NCBI GenBank assembly: GCA_024138025.1
Contig: JAMXBD010000234.1
Coordinates: 372,001-436,000, forward strand
Length of the DNA stretch: 64,000 bases
Source of the DNA: Combretum micranthum
Lineage: Eukaryota; Streptophyta; Magnoliopsida; Myrtales; Combretaceae
Direction of reading: 5' to 3'
Below the pieces are notes generated by a model, which searched no databases, had not been told where the DNA came from, and was given only the letters and a program-made list of their open reading frames with translations. Positions 24,200 to 35,170 of the stretch are shown piece after piece (position 1 is the first letter of the stretch; every line of letters begins with the position of its first letter). A program made the position numbers and the translations under genes.

Positions 24200-26260
24200 A
24201 TACCTCTAACTCTTTATATATTTAAACTTTAACTTTATCTAAAGCTTTAATAAATGCATCAACAAGTTGTTCGTCAATACCAATAAATTCAACACATATT
24301 TTATTAATGCTAACATGATTTCAAATAAACTTACTTTTATATGCTTTTGATCTAGAAAGATGCACATGATTTGTAGTTAAATTAATTGCACTCTATCTCA
24401 TATTCAATAAGATTTTTTTTTTTTTAGGGTAAATTAAACTAGAAAGTATCAACATTTTGGCTAGTTTTAGTTAAGGTATCAACATTTTGAAAGATGGAAC
24501 ACAAGTTTCAAAGTTCTATAATGTGAGTTAAATAAGGTAGTAACGTTTCGCATAGTTTATATAAGGTATCAAATTTTAAAAGTTTTTATTAATTTACATA
24601 AGTTTTTTTCAATGGATATCTTATCTGACTTACTTTGTAAAGTATTGATCCTTTTTTTTTTAATCATTCAAATTAATACTTTAAATGTATTTACCTTTAA
24701 ACATTGATATATTCTGGTATAATGTACCCTTTTTTTTTTTCAATTCTAAGCCAAAATCTTTTAATTGCTATTCAATCTAAAGATTTTAAGAATAATAGTT
24801 ATCAATGAAGACATACTCAACTTTTATAATAAAGCAACTGAATTTTATATCTTTAAGATGCTATAAATTAGCATGTTCTAGAAATACTCTTTCAATTAAT
24901 CTTACAGCCATCATGATCCGCATCATAATATCTAATTAGATCTAAGTTAAGGCTTTGCAGATATCAGTGTTTGAGGTGTATTTAAAGATTCTTTTAATAT
25001 AGTCAGAGGAGATTCTCTAAGAAAACCTTGAAATTCATCACATGAACATACATTAACAGTACATTTAGCCTAAAAGTGGTCAAATACAATAGAAGCCATC
25101 ATGCTCTTATAAAGCTTATCACTTACATTCTTACCATTCTCATCAATGACTAACATGGTTTAAGTTGACATTGTAATAGAAGCTCCTTTAGCTATATCTG
25201 GTCTGAACATTTTCAATTCGTGATTGACAAATGTCTCCTAATGATAAATACTCCTTCATTTCTTTGTTTATTTGCAATTCTAAGAAGAAGTTAAGTTTAC
25301 CCATCATGACATCTCAAACATGCCCTGCATTTTCTTAGATTTTTTTTTGGCAATATTTTACACCAATCGTAAGTTTAAAATAAATTATCTGCATGTATAG
25401 ATTTGTATAACTAGAATATCACAATGCTTTTGAAAATAATGTAGTTTTAATATTCTTCTACGGAAGCCATTATTAATTAGAAATTGCTCAACCTCTCATG
25501 CCAAGCTCCAGATACTTACTTTATGTCATACAATGCTCTAGTCAATCTAAAAATGTGATCATCCTTAAAAGGATCTTTGAAACTGGGAGACTGATAAACA
25601 AATATTTCTTATTTTATGAAAGTACTTTTATTTGAGTGATTGGTATATAAGTCTCATCATAGTTAATTCTTTCTTCTTAAAAATAGCCTTAAGTTACAAG
25701 TTTTTGTTGTATTTCTTACATATTTTCATTCTCAGATTATTGTTAAACACCCACTTAGTGCCAATAAAAGATTTAATGTAATTCTTTCAACTAGGCTCCA
25801 AAAGTTTATTATATTTGAACGGAATCATCTCTTTTTCCATAGCCTCCATCTATCTAACTTTTTTAGTCTCTTCAACACATTTTGGTTCTATTTATGAAAG
25901 AATAGTTTTATATATTTTGAAAAGACAATTTAGTTTTTACATTTCCAATTATTGATTCATGTAAGTAAAAGCTTCAACAACTCTAAGCTCTAGGTGATAC
26001 ATACTAATAGGTTCTAGTGAAATAGAAGTTAGTTTCTTTTGGTTTATAATGAATTACATACCCTATTTGTTGATCCAAGCTCAAGTTGCATTATATAACA
26101 CAAATAGCTGCCAAAATGAAAGATATAAATTTGTAACCACTAAGCTTTGCTCTATTCTTATTTGAGTCACAATCGTCTAGGTTAGTGGTGATATTAGTAC
26201 GTGCCATATTCGTGGTAGACAACTAGGGTTGTGGTTGCTTAACAACATCCAAATTTTATG
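24200..26260 (-). pseudogene. Ty1/copia pol remnant (reverse transcriptase and RNase H), minus strand
   Basis: Read on the minus strand, scattered frames match copia pol in the right order. Just inside the 5' side is the linker before RT, then IGTKWVF (about 25745-25768). Next comes a piece like SFKDPFKDDHIFRLTRALYD (around 25530-25590), then MMGKLNFFLELQI (around 25270-25320). RNase H follows with YYDADHDGCKIN (near 24900) and SAINLTTNHVHLSRSKAY (near 24350-24400). The polyprotein ends with FIGIDEQLVDAFIKALD (near 24250). Many stops and frameshifts break it, and the RT catalytic region is decayed, so it is inactive. A family III MITE (24424-24735) sits inside the RNase H. No LTRs could be bounded. 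Confidence 0.75.
24424..24735. mobile_element. Family III fold-back MITE inserted in copia RNase H
   Basis: The left arm begins AGGGTAAATTAAACTAGAAA and the reversed right arm AGGGTACATTATACCAGAAT, each followed by GTATCAAC or ATATCAAT modules repeated about every 40 bases. The flanks are the two halves of a copia RNase H region (KDFGL-type sequence on one side, SAINLTTN on the other). It therefore interrupts what was once continuous coding sequence, which shows that this family inserted as a unit. Related copies are at 37258-37575, 38108-38290 and 40235-40475. Confidence 0.65.
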
Positions 26261-26331
26261 TTTTCTTAATGCTAAATTATTTTTTTAGTTGAGCTTAGGC
26301 TTTTGGCTTTTTTTTTTTTTTTTTTGATGAA

Positions 26332-26664
26332 TTTCAAATTTGGTGTCTAAACTTTTCATGAAAATTTAATTTAGTATATGAACTTTAAAGTGATTAATTT
26401 AATATCCAATCAATTTTTTTATCTATTTTTACTACCTTTGTGTGTAGACATAGAAGAGACAACATATTATTAAATTTTTACTAATCCCTTAATATTGTCT
26501 AACATTAATAGTCCATTTTTTCCATATTAGGAAATAGAGCAAACGCTATAAGTGAGGTAGTAAAATAACCATGAAAACTTTGATTAAGTATTAAATTAAA
26601 CACTTTAAAGTTTATGTATTAAATTGAATTTTTGTGCAAAGTTCAAGCACCAAATTTGATATTT
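26332..26664. repeat. Family I fold-back MITE, copy a
   Basis: The left arm reads AATTTGGTGTCTAAACTTTT and the reversed right arm AAATTTGGTGCTTGAACTTT. Each arm continues with a second module (TATATGAACTTTAAAGTG; ATAAACTTTAAAGTG). The arms span roughly 90 bases each, so the copy would fold into a long hairpin. Confidence 0.65.
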
Positions 26665-26739
26665 TCCTTTCTTTTTTAAGTATTAAATAATATAACTATT
26701 ATGTTATTGCTCATAATATGTTGTACAAATTTTTGGTTA

Positions 26740-26966
26740 ACATCACATATGGTACCTAAACTTTGATAAAATATGAATTAGACACATGAACTTTAAAATA
26801 GATGAATTTACTATAAAAAAATACTTATCATGCACGACAACAGTACCTCCATCAAGTTATTCGAAGTACTAAATTAATCAATTTTAATTTTTTTTAAGGA
26901 GTAAATTGATCAATTTCAAAGTTCAAGTATCTAATTGCATATTTTGCCAAAATCAGGTACAATCTG
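26740..26966. repeat. Family I fold-back MITE, copy b
   Basis: The left arm is GGTACCTAAACTTTGATAAA and the reversed right arm TGTACCTGATTTTGGCAAAA. Both are followed by ATATG-AATTAG and then an ACTTTxAAATxGAT module. The loop (about 26825-26870) contains a GACAACAGTACCTCC segment that recurs in reverse in copy e at 42040-42060. Confidence 0.65.
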
Positions 26967-27033
26967 AACATTATTCCTATATTTTTTAAAACTTTAATTT
27001 ACATGTATTTTTCAAGTTCCTTATTGTATAAAT

Positions 27034-27242
27034 CTATTTGGATTATCAGATTTTTATCTATATCGTATCTGTATTTGATCTGTATCTTAACTTATCTATA
27101 TCATATATGTATATATCTACTTAGTTCATTTATAAGTAAAATTATCAGTTTTTCATCGATATTTACTTTTTAACAAACATCTGTTTGAAAAAGATAAAAA
27201 AAAAGTGATATCAAAATGACTAGAATATGATGAAACAAACAA
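27034..27242 (+). repeat. Dispersed 200-bp repeat (T family), copy 2
   Basis: It has the same block order as the copy at 12061: CTATTTGGATTATCAGATTT, a TATC-rich stretch, the core AGTAAAATTATCAGTTTTTC, then GATAAAAA and ATGATGAAACAAACAAA. It ends about 110 bases before the Mutator-like element at 27355. Confidence 0.7.
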
Positions 27243-27354
27243 ATGAAGACAAGTTTGTTAGTTAGTTGTTGCTTTTCTAGCCAATGGACCATACAAAAAA
27301 AAAAAAAATTACAAAAGCGCCATTCAAAGTAGCTATGGAAAGTGCATATTTATT

Positions 27355-28735
27355 GGGATGGACTTGGCTTAAGTCATCAAGTTTTATCCTGATTTTAGGA
27401 TGCAATCCGAATCGTTGGATCCCATACAATTAAAGTGTGATGTCAAATTTTGATAGGTTAAAAATATCATATTTTTAGGATGGTAATTTCATTGCATTTT
27501 GGTAAGTTCGTCTGATTATGGTAAGTGGTAAATTTATCGGATTCTAGTAGGCTTGTCGTATTCCGATAGTTTGTCTGCTAGTTTTATTTTTTATTATTGA
27601 GTGGTACTTTTGTCTAGATGTGGTAAGTTTATCCTATTTCAGTAAATTGATTTTACGCTAGCTTTTAGAAATGGTAAATTCGTTGTATTCTGGTAAGTTC
27701 ATTCGATTGTAGTATGTGTTATTTTTGTTGGATTCTGATAACTTATCGTATTGTGGTAATTTTATCTTATTTTGATATGTAGTAGATTTGTCATGTTTTA
27801 GTATGTTCATAGCATTCTTATAGTTTGTTTAGTATTTTTTTTTCTTTTAGTACTACATGGTAGGTTTGTCATACTTTTGTAAGTTTGTTGCATTTGGTAG
27901 TTTTTCTTTTAGTACTCTGTAGTAAATTTATCATACTTTAGTGAGTTTGTCGCCTTTTGGTAGTTTTTTTATTTTAGTACTAAACGGTAGATTTGTCATA
28001 TTTTAGTAAGTTAATCGCATTTTGGTAGTTTGTCTTTTAGTACTAAGTGGTAGATTTGTCATACTTTAATAATTTTGTCACGTTTAGTAGTTTTCTGGTA
28101 GTTTTTTCTTTTAGTACTATATGGTAGATTTGTCATGCTTTACTAAGTTTATTGCATTTTAGTTGTTTGTTTAGTGGTTTATCTTTTAGTACTAAATAGT
28201 AGATTTATCATACTCTGGTAAGTTTATCGCATTTTAGTAGTTCGTCTTATAGTTTTATCTTTTAGTATGGAGTGGTAGATTTTTTTATACTTTGGTAAGT
28301 TTTGCACTTTGATAGTTCATCTATTAGTACTAAGTGGTATATTATCTTATTATGGTAAGTTTGTCGTATTTCGTCCCATTATGGTAAATTTTCCTATTTT
28401 AGCATGTAGTAGATTTGTTATATTCTGGTAAGTTTATTGCATTATGGTGGTTTGTTTGCTAGTGCTAAGTGATAAATTTGTTAAATTTTGGTAAGTTAGT
28501 CGTATTGTGGTAAGTACATATTGTTCATAACATTTATGCATTGTATATTGATCATTGCATTATAAAATGATTGTCACATTGTGGTAACTTTATCTGATTT
28601 TGGTATGTGGTAAATTTATTGTATTTTAATAATTTTTTTGTTCGATTATGGTAACATTATACAGATATGATTGGTTTATCCGATCGCATCCTAAAATTAG
28701 GTCACAAGTATGCGACTTAAGCCAAGTTTTTCCTC
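27355..28735. mobile_element. Mutator-like inverted-repeat element carrying an internal satellite
   Basis: The two ends are inverted repeats. ACTTGGCTTAAGTC at 27362-27375 is repeated exactly in reverse at 28714-28727, and ATTTTAGGATGC at 27392-27403 in reverse at 28686-28697. The flanks ATATTTATT (27346-27354) and ATGGTTATT (28736-28744) agree at 7 of 9 positions, consistent with an aged 9-bp duplication as made by Mutator-like elements. The interior has no transposase. It is filled with degenerate repeats built on GGTAAGTTTGTCGCATTTTGG and TTTAGTACTAAGTGGTAGAT. Superfamily assignment is an inference from the inverted repeats and duplication size. Confidence 0.65.
27780..28345. repeat. Tandem satellite of about 61-76 bp units
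   Basis: The word TTAGTACT or a close variant recurs near 27847, 27908, 27974, 28037, 28110, 28186, 28261 and 28324, giving spacings of 61 to 76 bases. Each unit continues with GTGGTAGATTTGTCATA and then TAAGTTTGTCGCATTTTGGTAG. Looser half-units extend the pattern to about 27420 on the left and 28630 on the right. The array lies wholly inside the inverted-repeat element 27355-28735. Confidence 0.8.
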
Positions 28736-28744
28736 ATGGTTATT

Positions 28745-29313
28745 ATATTACAAGATCATTGATAGTCTTATTCATAGTTTTTCAGGACCCTTACTTTAAC
28801 GGTAACTTTCCACATCAAATCCGATGTGCTAGTCTGCTAAATTCTCTTTTTATTTATTTTAAGATTTACTTAATTCTTTTGGGATTTTGTATGATCGTAT
28901 TAGATCCTTCACAAAAGTGTCCCATATGTGATGACGAATGATTATCTACTTTGTAACTTTATCATATGGGCTGAGATCCATTAGATAAATATATGGAGGT
29001 ACAAGTCCTTTTCCCATGACGAGGAACAAATGTGTTTCAGATTGGAATTATTATAAATATATATATATATGTACATTGACTTTCTTTCTAAACATTCGTC
29101 AAATTCATATACAATTCCTTTCTAATCATAAATATGTATATGTGCGTCTATGTGTCACACTCACACTTGACCCCCACTAAACCAATTAAACCAAATTACA
29201 CCATATATAGGACTAGTATCTTGAATGGAGCCGCTGTACCCACAAACTTTAAAAGATGTTTGATTTCAATGTGCTTGAAAGCAGATACGAGGCTTGTCAT
29301 AAGATATATCAAT
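28745..29313. other. Spacer downstream of the MADS-box gene
   Basis: This is the region between the Mutator-like element and the MADS stop codon. The part adjoining 29313 should include the 3' UTR of the MADS gene. I see an (AT)n run near 29050-29070 and no gene. The open frame at 28648-28941 overlaps the transposon end and is not supported. Confidence 0.5.
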
Positions 29314-32300
29314 TCATTGACCATTAAGCTGAGCCACTTTGTCCTCATAATTGGAAACTGAAGTACAATTGGCTTCTTTAACTTGAGAACCACCCATTTG
29401 CATCTCCACTTGCTCGCATGGCATCACTTCTTGTGGCATATTTTGAATTCCCATAGCTTGCTGCTTCAATCAAAGATAACGAAATGAGTTTTTATTATGT
29501 GCTTTCTCATTCAGGCACCATCAAAATATATTAACCCCCAAAAAAGTCATATTTCTTGCATAAAATAACCATATAATTTCTATGCTAAAACCTTTTAACA
29601 TATGTTTAATTTAGTCTTTATACCACTAGAGAGAACAAATGAGCTCTGAACCCTTTCGAAAGCATATGATTCAATGGATATGCTCTTTATCTAGGTTTTC
29701 CTAGATATGACTCATGGTATGTCGGACAATCAAATTGATTAGTTCATGATGTTATAAGAAAGATTGAGGATTTAATTAAATTAAATTTTTTTATAAGGGT
29801 TTTGAGACTATGTACATGTTAAACACTTACAAAAACGTTATAAAAACCAAAATCGTGCTTCCTACAATTCATATGCAAAAGAAGATTCAATTAATGAGAA
29901 ACAACCATTCAAAAGAAAAATGTTTCTATTAAATAATTTTTCAAGTTTTATTTGTATTGTAACCACTAATTTTAATTCATCTTAAATATATTTAGCTTCT
30001 TTTTTTTTTTTTTCCTCTATTACAATGGGAAAGGAAATGTTTAAACCTGGTATTATCCCACTTGAGATATTAGTTTTTATGCTATCGAGTTATAAAATTA
30101 TTGGTAAATATACTTTGGTGAGTCAAAAACTAATAATTCAGATGTTTGTATTTTGTAGTCTATTGAAAGGGCATTCTAGCCTTCTAATGGAATGGATTAA
30201 AATCTACAGGTAATATTCTATATTCAACCCAAATAAGGGAGGAGGAGGAGGAGGAAAGATGAGATACTTTGTTTGGATTGAAAAAAAAATAAGAGAGATA
30301 GAAAAGAACCTGGACTTGAGAGAAAAATGATGGCTGAGGCATGATGGTTTGAGGATGATGTTGATGACCAGCTGAACTATAGTCTTGGGGCCAGGCTGCA
30401 GGAATTGTACTTTCACTTGGATTCGAGACATGATTATTATGGGACTCAGACATGCTTGTTCGCTGCTCCATACTTGTCCCTGGACCTTGTACTAATGTGT
30501 CATATATTGCTGTCGACAAATCCCTGAATATTATCATCAATTTATCCGATTATTTCAAGTCTTAAGAACTTAAGCTCACATTTTGCTAATAGAAATTTCG
30601 AACAATCGATTCCATATTTCTCGAAAATAGTCTGGAAAATTTAAAATGAAACGATCTAGCTAACAATTTATAATCAATCGAAAGATCAATATATTAAATC
30701 TTTGAATTTTGCTTGGTTTTTAATTCAAAATACCTGCTGACTTGCATCAATGATCCGGTGGAGTCGAAAAATTGGGCATGATTGTTCGGATCATTTTCTT
30801 GAATCCATCCTACTTCAGTGTCGAAAGAACTTGACATGCCCTATTCAACAACAAAAATAAATAAATAAATGAATAAACTATATTATCTTAGGAAATAAAA
30901 AGATAAAAAAAAATAGTAATAGTTTATTTATTTCTGGTACCTGCATGCTAGATGGATCATAAGGGGATAGGTGATTAGCCATCAAATTTTCCTGACATTG
31001 AAAAAAAAAAAATGAAAATCATTAGTCAAAGCACAATTTCTAAATGACGATTATTATTTTTTCATTTTAGAATTTTGCAATTTAACTTAGGATAAATTAT
31101 ATTAAAGTATGCAAGGATTTTTTATTAATTAGATAGAGCTTTATTAAAAAGCATATAAAATGCTAACGTGAAGCACCTTTCTTTGGATTACACATCTCAA
31201 TGTCTCAAGAAGATGATTCTCGCGAGAATCTAGTTCTTCCAATGACGTACTCTTCAGTAAGGTTGGCTCATATACTCTGTATTTTAGAGCAAAAAAAAAA
31301 AAAAAAAAACAAATTATGCAACATGAAAAACATGGTGAAAATTTAAAATATATATACATATATATATGTATATGCCAAAACTGCAAATTCTTTTTAGCTT
31401 GCATTTTCCAAAGAGTATTATTTTATTTCTCAAAAATGAAATTCCACAAAGACTAATGGAACTGTGATTTCCCAAGCGCAGGTTCTTGGTGTCGCATAAG
31501 AATATTAAAACGTTTCTTGTTTCACTTTGAAAATGAATTGCCAATAGATATTTCTATGACAATAAATTTTTATAATCGCAATAATACTACACGTGATTAC
31601 AATGTGATTAAGCATTTTATCTAGAAATGAGTTAGAATATATTTGGAATGTCGGATTTTTATCTATATGTATCTGTATCTATCTATATCTATATCATATT
31701 TAAATCATATCTATACCATTATGGATCAATTTATGAGTAAAATTATCAGTTTTTCATCAATATCAGTTTCTTGATAAATATTATTTGAAAATGATAAAAA
31801 TATGATACCAAAATTATCAGAATATGATGAAACAAACAAACTAGTACAATTAGTTTGTAAAACAAGACAAAAATTATAAATAAAAACTTAAAGATAGGAC
31901 ATATAAAAACAAAAATAAAAAAAAAAAATTTTAAAACCTCCATGTCTTAGTAACATATACAACATACCCAAATAAGACATAGAGAAGATATAATAAGAAT
32001 AAAACAATATAAATTTGTATAAATTTCATGTCTTTGTTTTACAAAATTAATGATTTCAACCTTTTGACTATACTATAATTGGCTTTCCAGATCACTAAGA
32101 TAATTTTATTTTTTAAAACCGATTATGGAGTTCAATCTTTCAACAAATTTTCATGAAGAGAGAATAGCAAAGTGCAATCCAGAACAATACTGTGCTTGCT
32201 TTCTGAATGATCAAACAAACATTGAATATAATGGAAAAAAAATCTCTGGAAAAATATTAACAATAATTGGAAAATTAAGAAAAAAAATTGCTGATATAGA

Positions 32301-34909
32301 CTTTATTTTCGTAAAGTACAAGCATCTTCTATTTAATATAATATAGATATGTTACTTTAAGATCTATACAAATGGCAACCCCTAATAAATAAAATAAAAT
32401 AAATAAGATAAGTCCACATGAAATGATGTTTTTAGAAAGATTTTCCATGATAATACTACTATGAAATTCATACTTATGTGATACAACAGCCAAATGTTTA
32501 ATAGTATACTATACTGTTGGCTTTATATATATTCTGTTAACAAATGTGGTAGTGGCCAGAGGTCAGGGTCTTGGTCATGGTGTCCGCCGAATATTTCTAC
32601 ATAAAGGAAGGTTAAAAATATACACCAAGTGATGACTATGCTTCTTATTATTACAAATAATAAATACTTTCTGGTAAAATTTAAATATATTTGTTGTGGT
32701 GATAAAGTACCTTAACTTTTCCTCAGTTTCTTGAAGCTGTTGACGCAGCATGACAATTTGTTGCTGAAGCTCCTAGTATAAAATCAATAAACAGAATGAA
32801 CAGTAACAACAAACATAGCGGAAGGATAGATCACACTATCTGAGCTTTTTACTTATTTTGTAATTTTATTTCTAAATTTTAAACGGTTGAATATCATATA
32901 TATCCAGTTAGGTTTTTATTTAGAAATAATCACAAATAATACTTGAACTTTAATAAAATATACAATTAAGTATATAAACTTTAAAATTGATCAATTTAAT
33001 ACTTGAAAAACTTTGAAATTGATTGATTTAGCATGCACGAGAAGTTCTTTTTGATATAAATTAATCAATTTTAAAATTAATTATCTAATTACGTATTTAT
33101 TAAAATTTAAGTATCATTCATTATATTAAGGGATTTACTTATAGAATTTCTTACCTAAAATTTCAAATTACTAGATACCAAACCCAATCAAATTTACAAC
33201 CTTCATCGTTTTTAGAAAAATGAAATGGCAAACACTAACGAGATGAAAAAACAAAGTTATGCATAGCATTGTCGATTTAATATAAGAGAGAGAGTCATAT
33301 CATGTGAATACCTCGGAATCGGAATCAACTGCTGCCGGACTTCTCTTGGAGCAACGAAAGCAAACATCATGAGAGAGAGAGAGGAAAGCAGATGATGAAA
33401 TCGCAACATCAGTCAGTCAAAATTAATTAGTAATAACGAGGGAAGAGAAAACAACGATGATATTGTGAAGAGGGAACACACTTGGCCAAATGTAGAGCAA
33501 GATCGTTTTCATTCCTCAGTTGCTGCAACGTTCTCAATAATTGCTGCAACAGCTAAATATCAGATTTCGATGCCCTAGTTTATATCCTGGGATTAAATAT
33601 ATCTATGTAAATTTATATTTCTTTCTTCTTACTATTAGAATGAACAATACCATGTAATAATAGTCTGTTTATTTATAGATTTTCCCTTCAACCGAAATTA
33701 ATGCACCTAGTCCTACTAGTTCCTACTTTGAGTAGAGACGACCAATTCTATCAACAACAACGTGTAGAAGTTTAATTTTTCCTCGTAAAACAGGAAATCT
33801 AAAGTTAAGGTTTTCGATGGAATTACCTCTTTGTTGCAAAAATCGCTGCAAATTAAGACGGAAAAGAATCGTACATCAACAAGTTTAAAAAAAAAAAAAT
33901 GCAATATTTATAAACGTAGCTAAAGCTGCCGTGACACATACGGTAGTCGTTTGAGATGTGCATCCATGGTGCTTGATTTTGCCCTGCAAAGGGATACATG
34001 TATCAATTGTGTCTCCAAAGACAAGACAGGTTGCTCTTGAAATACATACATACATACATATATAGAGAGAGAGAGAGAGAGAAGAGGATGATATGAATGT
34101 ACCCATCTCTTTCTTGGTCAGGAAGGTTAAGATAGCGGCTGAAGACGTCCTCAATCCTTTTTATGATAAGGAAAAAAAAAATCAAAATCATTGTCATTCT
34201 CACAATATGAATTGCAAGAACCAACAACGAGCTCATCATTTTCAGGAATCTAGATATTTGCCAGTTATGTAAAATAGAACTAATAATTTGGTCAATTCAA
34301 AACTAGATTCAATTGGAAGCATGTTGATTAGGGCATTAAAAATTTTCGTTTTTACATTAAAAATTCCTTACATGACAATCTTTTATTTTTTTTTTTATTA
34401 AATAGGAAAAAAACATGTCATCAAAGATCCTAAAGTTAAGGCTGATTAAACTTTCTAAGGACAAACGCGTTGCAACGATTTTGATTGGAAGCGGTAGAGT
34501 TGCTCATCTTAATAACATTAATATCACATTACTACATATGTTTGGTTCAAAATTTATTATGGTCAAGTTCATAAAAACCAAAAACATATAGCAATCGATT
34601 TCAATATTGATTCCACATTATTTAAGAACATGCATAATATACATAGTTAGGAGATGAAGAAAATTACATGGGATGATATATAGCATATATGGATGGCAAA
34701 TATATAATATATATATATATATACCTTCTTTTTCCAGAAAAATGACTTAGGCGACCGGAGGGAGAGAACAAGATGAGAGCAATGTCAATATCACAAAGGA
34801 TAGAAAGCTCATAAGCTTTCTTAATGAGTCCGTTCCTACGTTTGGAAAACGTGACTTGTCGATTGATGTTGTTTTCTATTCTCTTTATTGGCAGCTTAAC
34901 ACGACCCAT
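29314..34909 (-). CDS. AGL104-like: MIKC*-type MADS-box transcription factor, AGL66/AGL104 group, 12 exons
   Basis: Complete model, 356 residues, all phases consistent: 34725-34909, 34103-34156, 33942-33983, 33827-33845, 33482-33543, 33312-33339, 32711-32772, 31177-31276, 30941-30991, 30734-30840, 30310-30523, 29314-29460. Residues 1-60 are a MADS DNA-binding domain ([33 protein letters not shown]). The following [21 protein letters not shown] and [18 protein letters not shown], a coiled coil at about 130-151, and YEP with [13 protein letters not shown] match the I and K-like regions of Arabidopsis AGL66/AGL104. The C-terminus ends [13 protein letters not shown]. The family forms heterodimers that drive late pollen gene expression; a role here is inferred. 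Two exons are very short (19 and 28 nt). The start is the only ATG that gives the canonical MADS N-terminus. The last acceptor could lie three bases earlier. Confidence 0.95.
31638..31840 (+). repeat. Dispersed 200-bp repeat (T family), copy 3, in a MADS intron
   Basis: It starts ATTTGGAATGTCGGATTTTT, has a long (TATC)-type stretch, the core AGTAAAATTATCAGTTTTTC, then GATAAAAATATGATACC, and ends ATGATGAAACAAACAAA. It lies in the MADS intron between exons 32711-32772 and 31177-31276, on the strand opposite to transcription. Confidence 0.7.
32930..33122. repeat. Family I fold-back MITE, copy c, in a MADS intron
   Basis: Left arm ATAATACTTGAACTTTAATA then ATATACAATTAAGTATATAA; reversed right arm AATGATACTTAAATTTTAAT then AAATACGTAATTAGATAATT. 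The inverted arms would fold into a hairpin of roughly 80-bp stem within the intron between exons 33312-33339 and 32711-32772. Confidence 0.65.
34045..34083. repeat. (CATA)n and (GA)n microsatellite in a MADS intron
   Basis: A short CATA run passes into (GA)n at about 34065-34083, just beyond the donor of exon 2 (34103-34156). It is a natural length-polymorphism site. The small open frames read through here are not genes. Confidence 0.85.
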
Positions 34910-35010
34910 CTTTCACTATAGGTTGCCTTCTAACGAATGTTTGTAATCTGATTGTAAGGATATCAAATGCTCCTAATGATATTGAAACCAAAGGGAAATG
35001 AAATGCTTTG

Positions 35011-35020
35011 CCTATATAGG
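35011..35020 (-). promoter_or_regulatory. CCTATATAGG: combined TATA / CArG-box element of the MADS gene
   Basis: This palindrome lies about 100 bases upstream of the MADS start codon. It contains TATATA and so could serve as the core promoter, placing transcription start near 34980 and giving a leader of about 70 bases. It is also an exact SRF-type CArG box, CC(A/T)6GG, the class of site MADS proteins bind. Whether it acts as TATA box, MADS site or both cannot be told from sequence. The DNA just upstream (35040-35160) is strongly purine-rich on the plus strand. Confidence 0.45.
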
Positions 35021-35039
35021 AGTAACGTGGGGAAGAGAA

Positions 35040-35170
35040 TGGAGGGTTTGTATGGAGGAGAGGGCAAGGGAGAGGGAGAGGGAGGGAAATAAAGAAAGAG
35101 ACAAAAAGGAGAGAGAATTTTGTAGATTCATGGGAAAGAAGAGATGGAAGGGAGAGAATGGGGGGATTGG
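35040..35170. repeat. GA-rich tract upstream of the MADS gene
   Basis: On the plus strand this is a run of GGGAGAGGGAGAGGGAGG-like sequence, CT-rich on the coding strand. GA/CT tracts near plant promoters are common and can bind GAGA-type (BBR/BPC) factors. That role is an inference. The overlapping open frames in both strands (34896-35240) are low-complexity artefacts. Confidence 0.7.

Noticed and set aside
27420..28630. Regularly spaced repeats resembling a CRISPR-like array
   Set aside because: Unit length varies, repeats are degenerate, there are no unique spacers, and the DNA is plant nuclear. It is a satellite inside a transposon.
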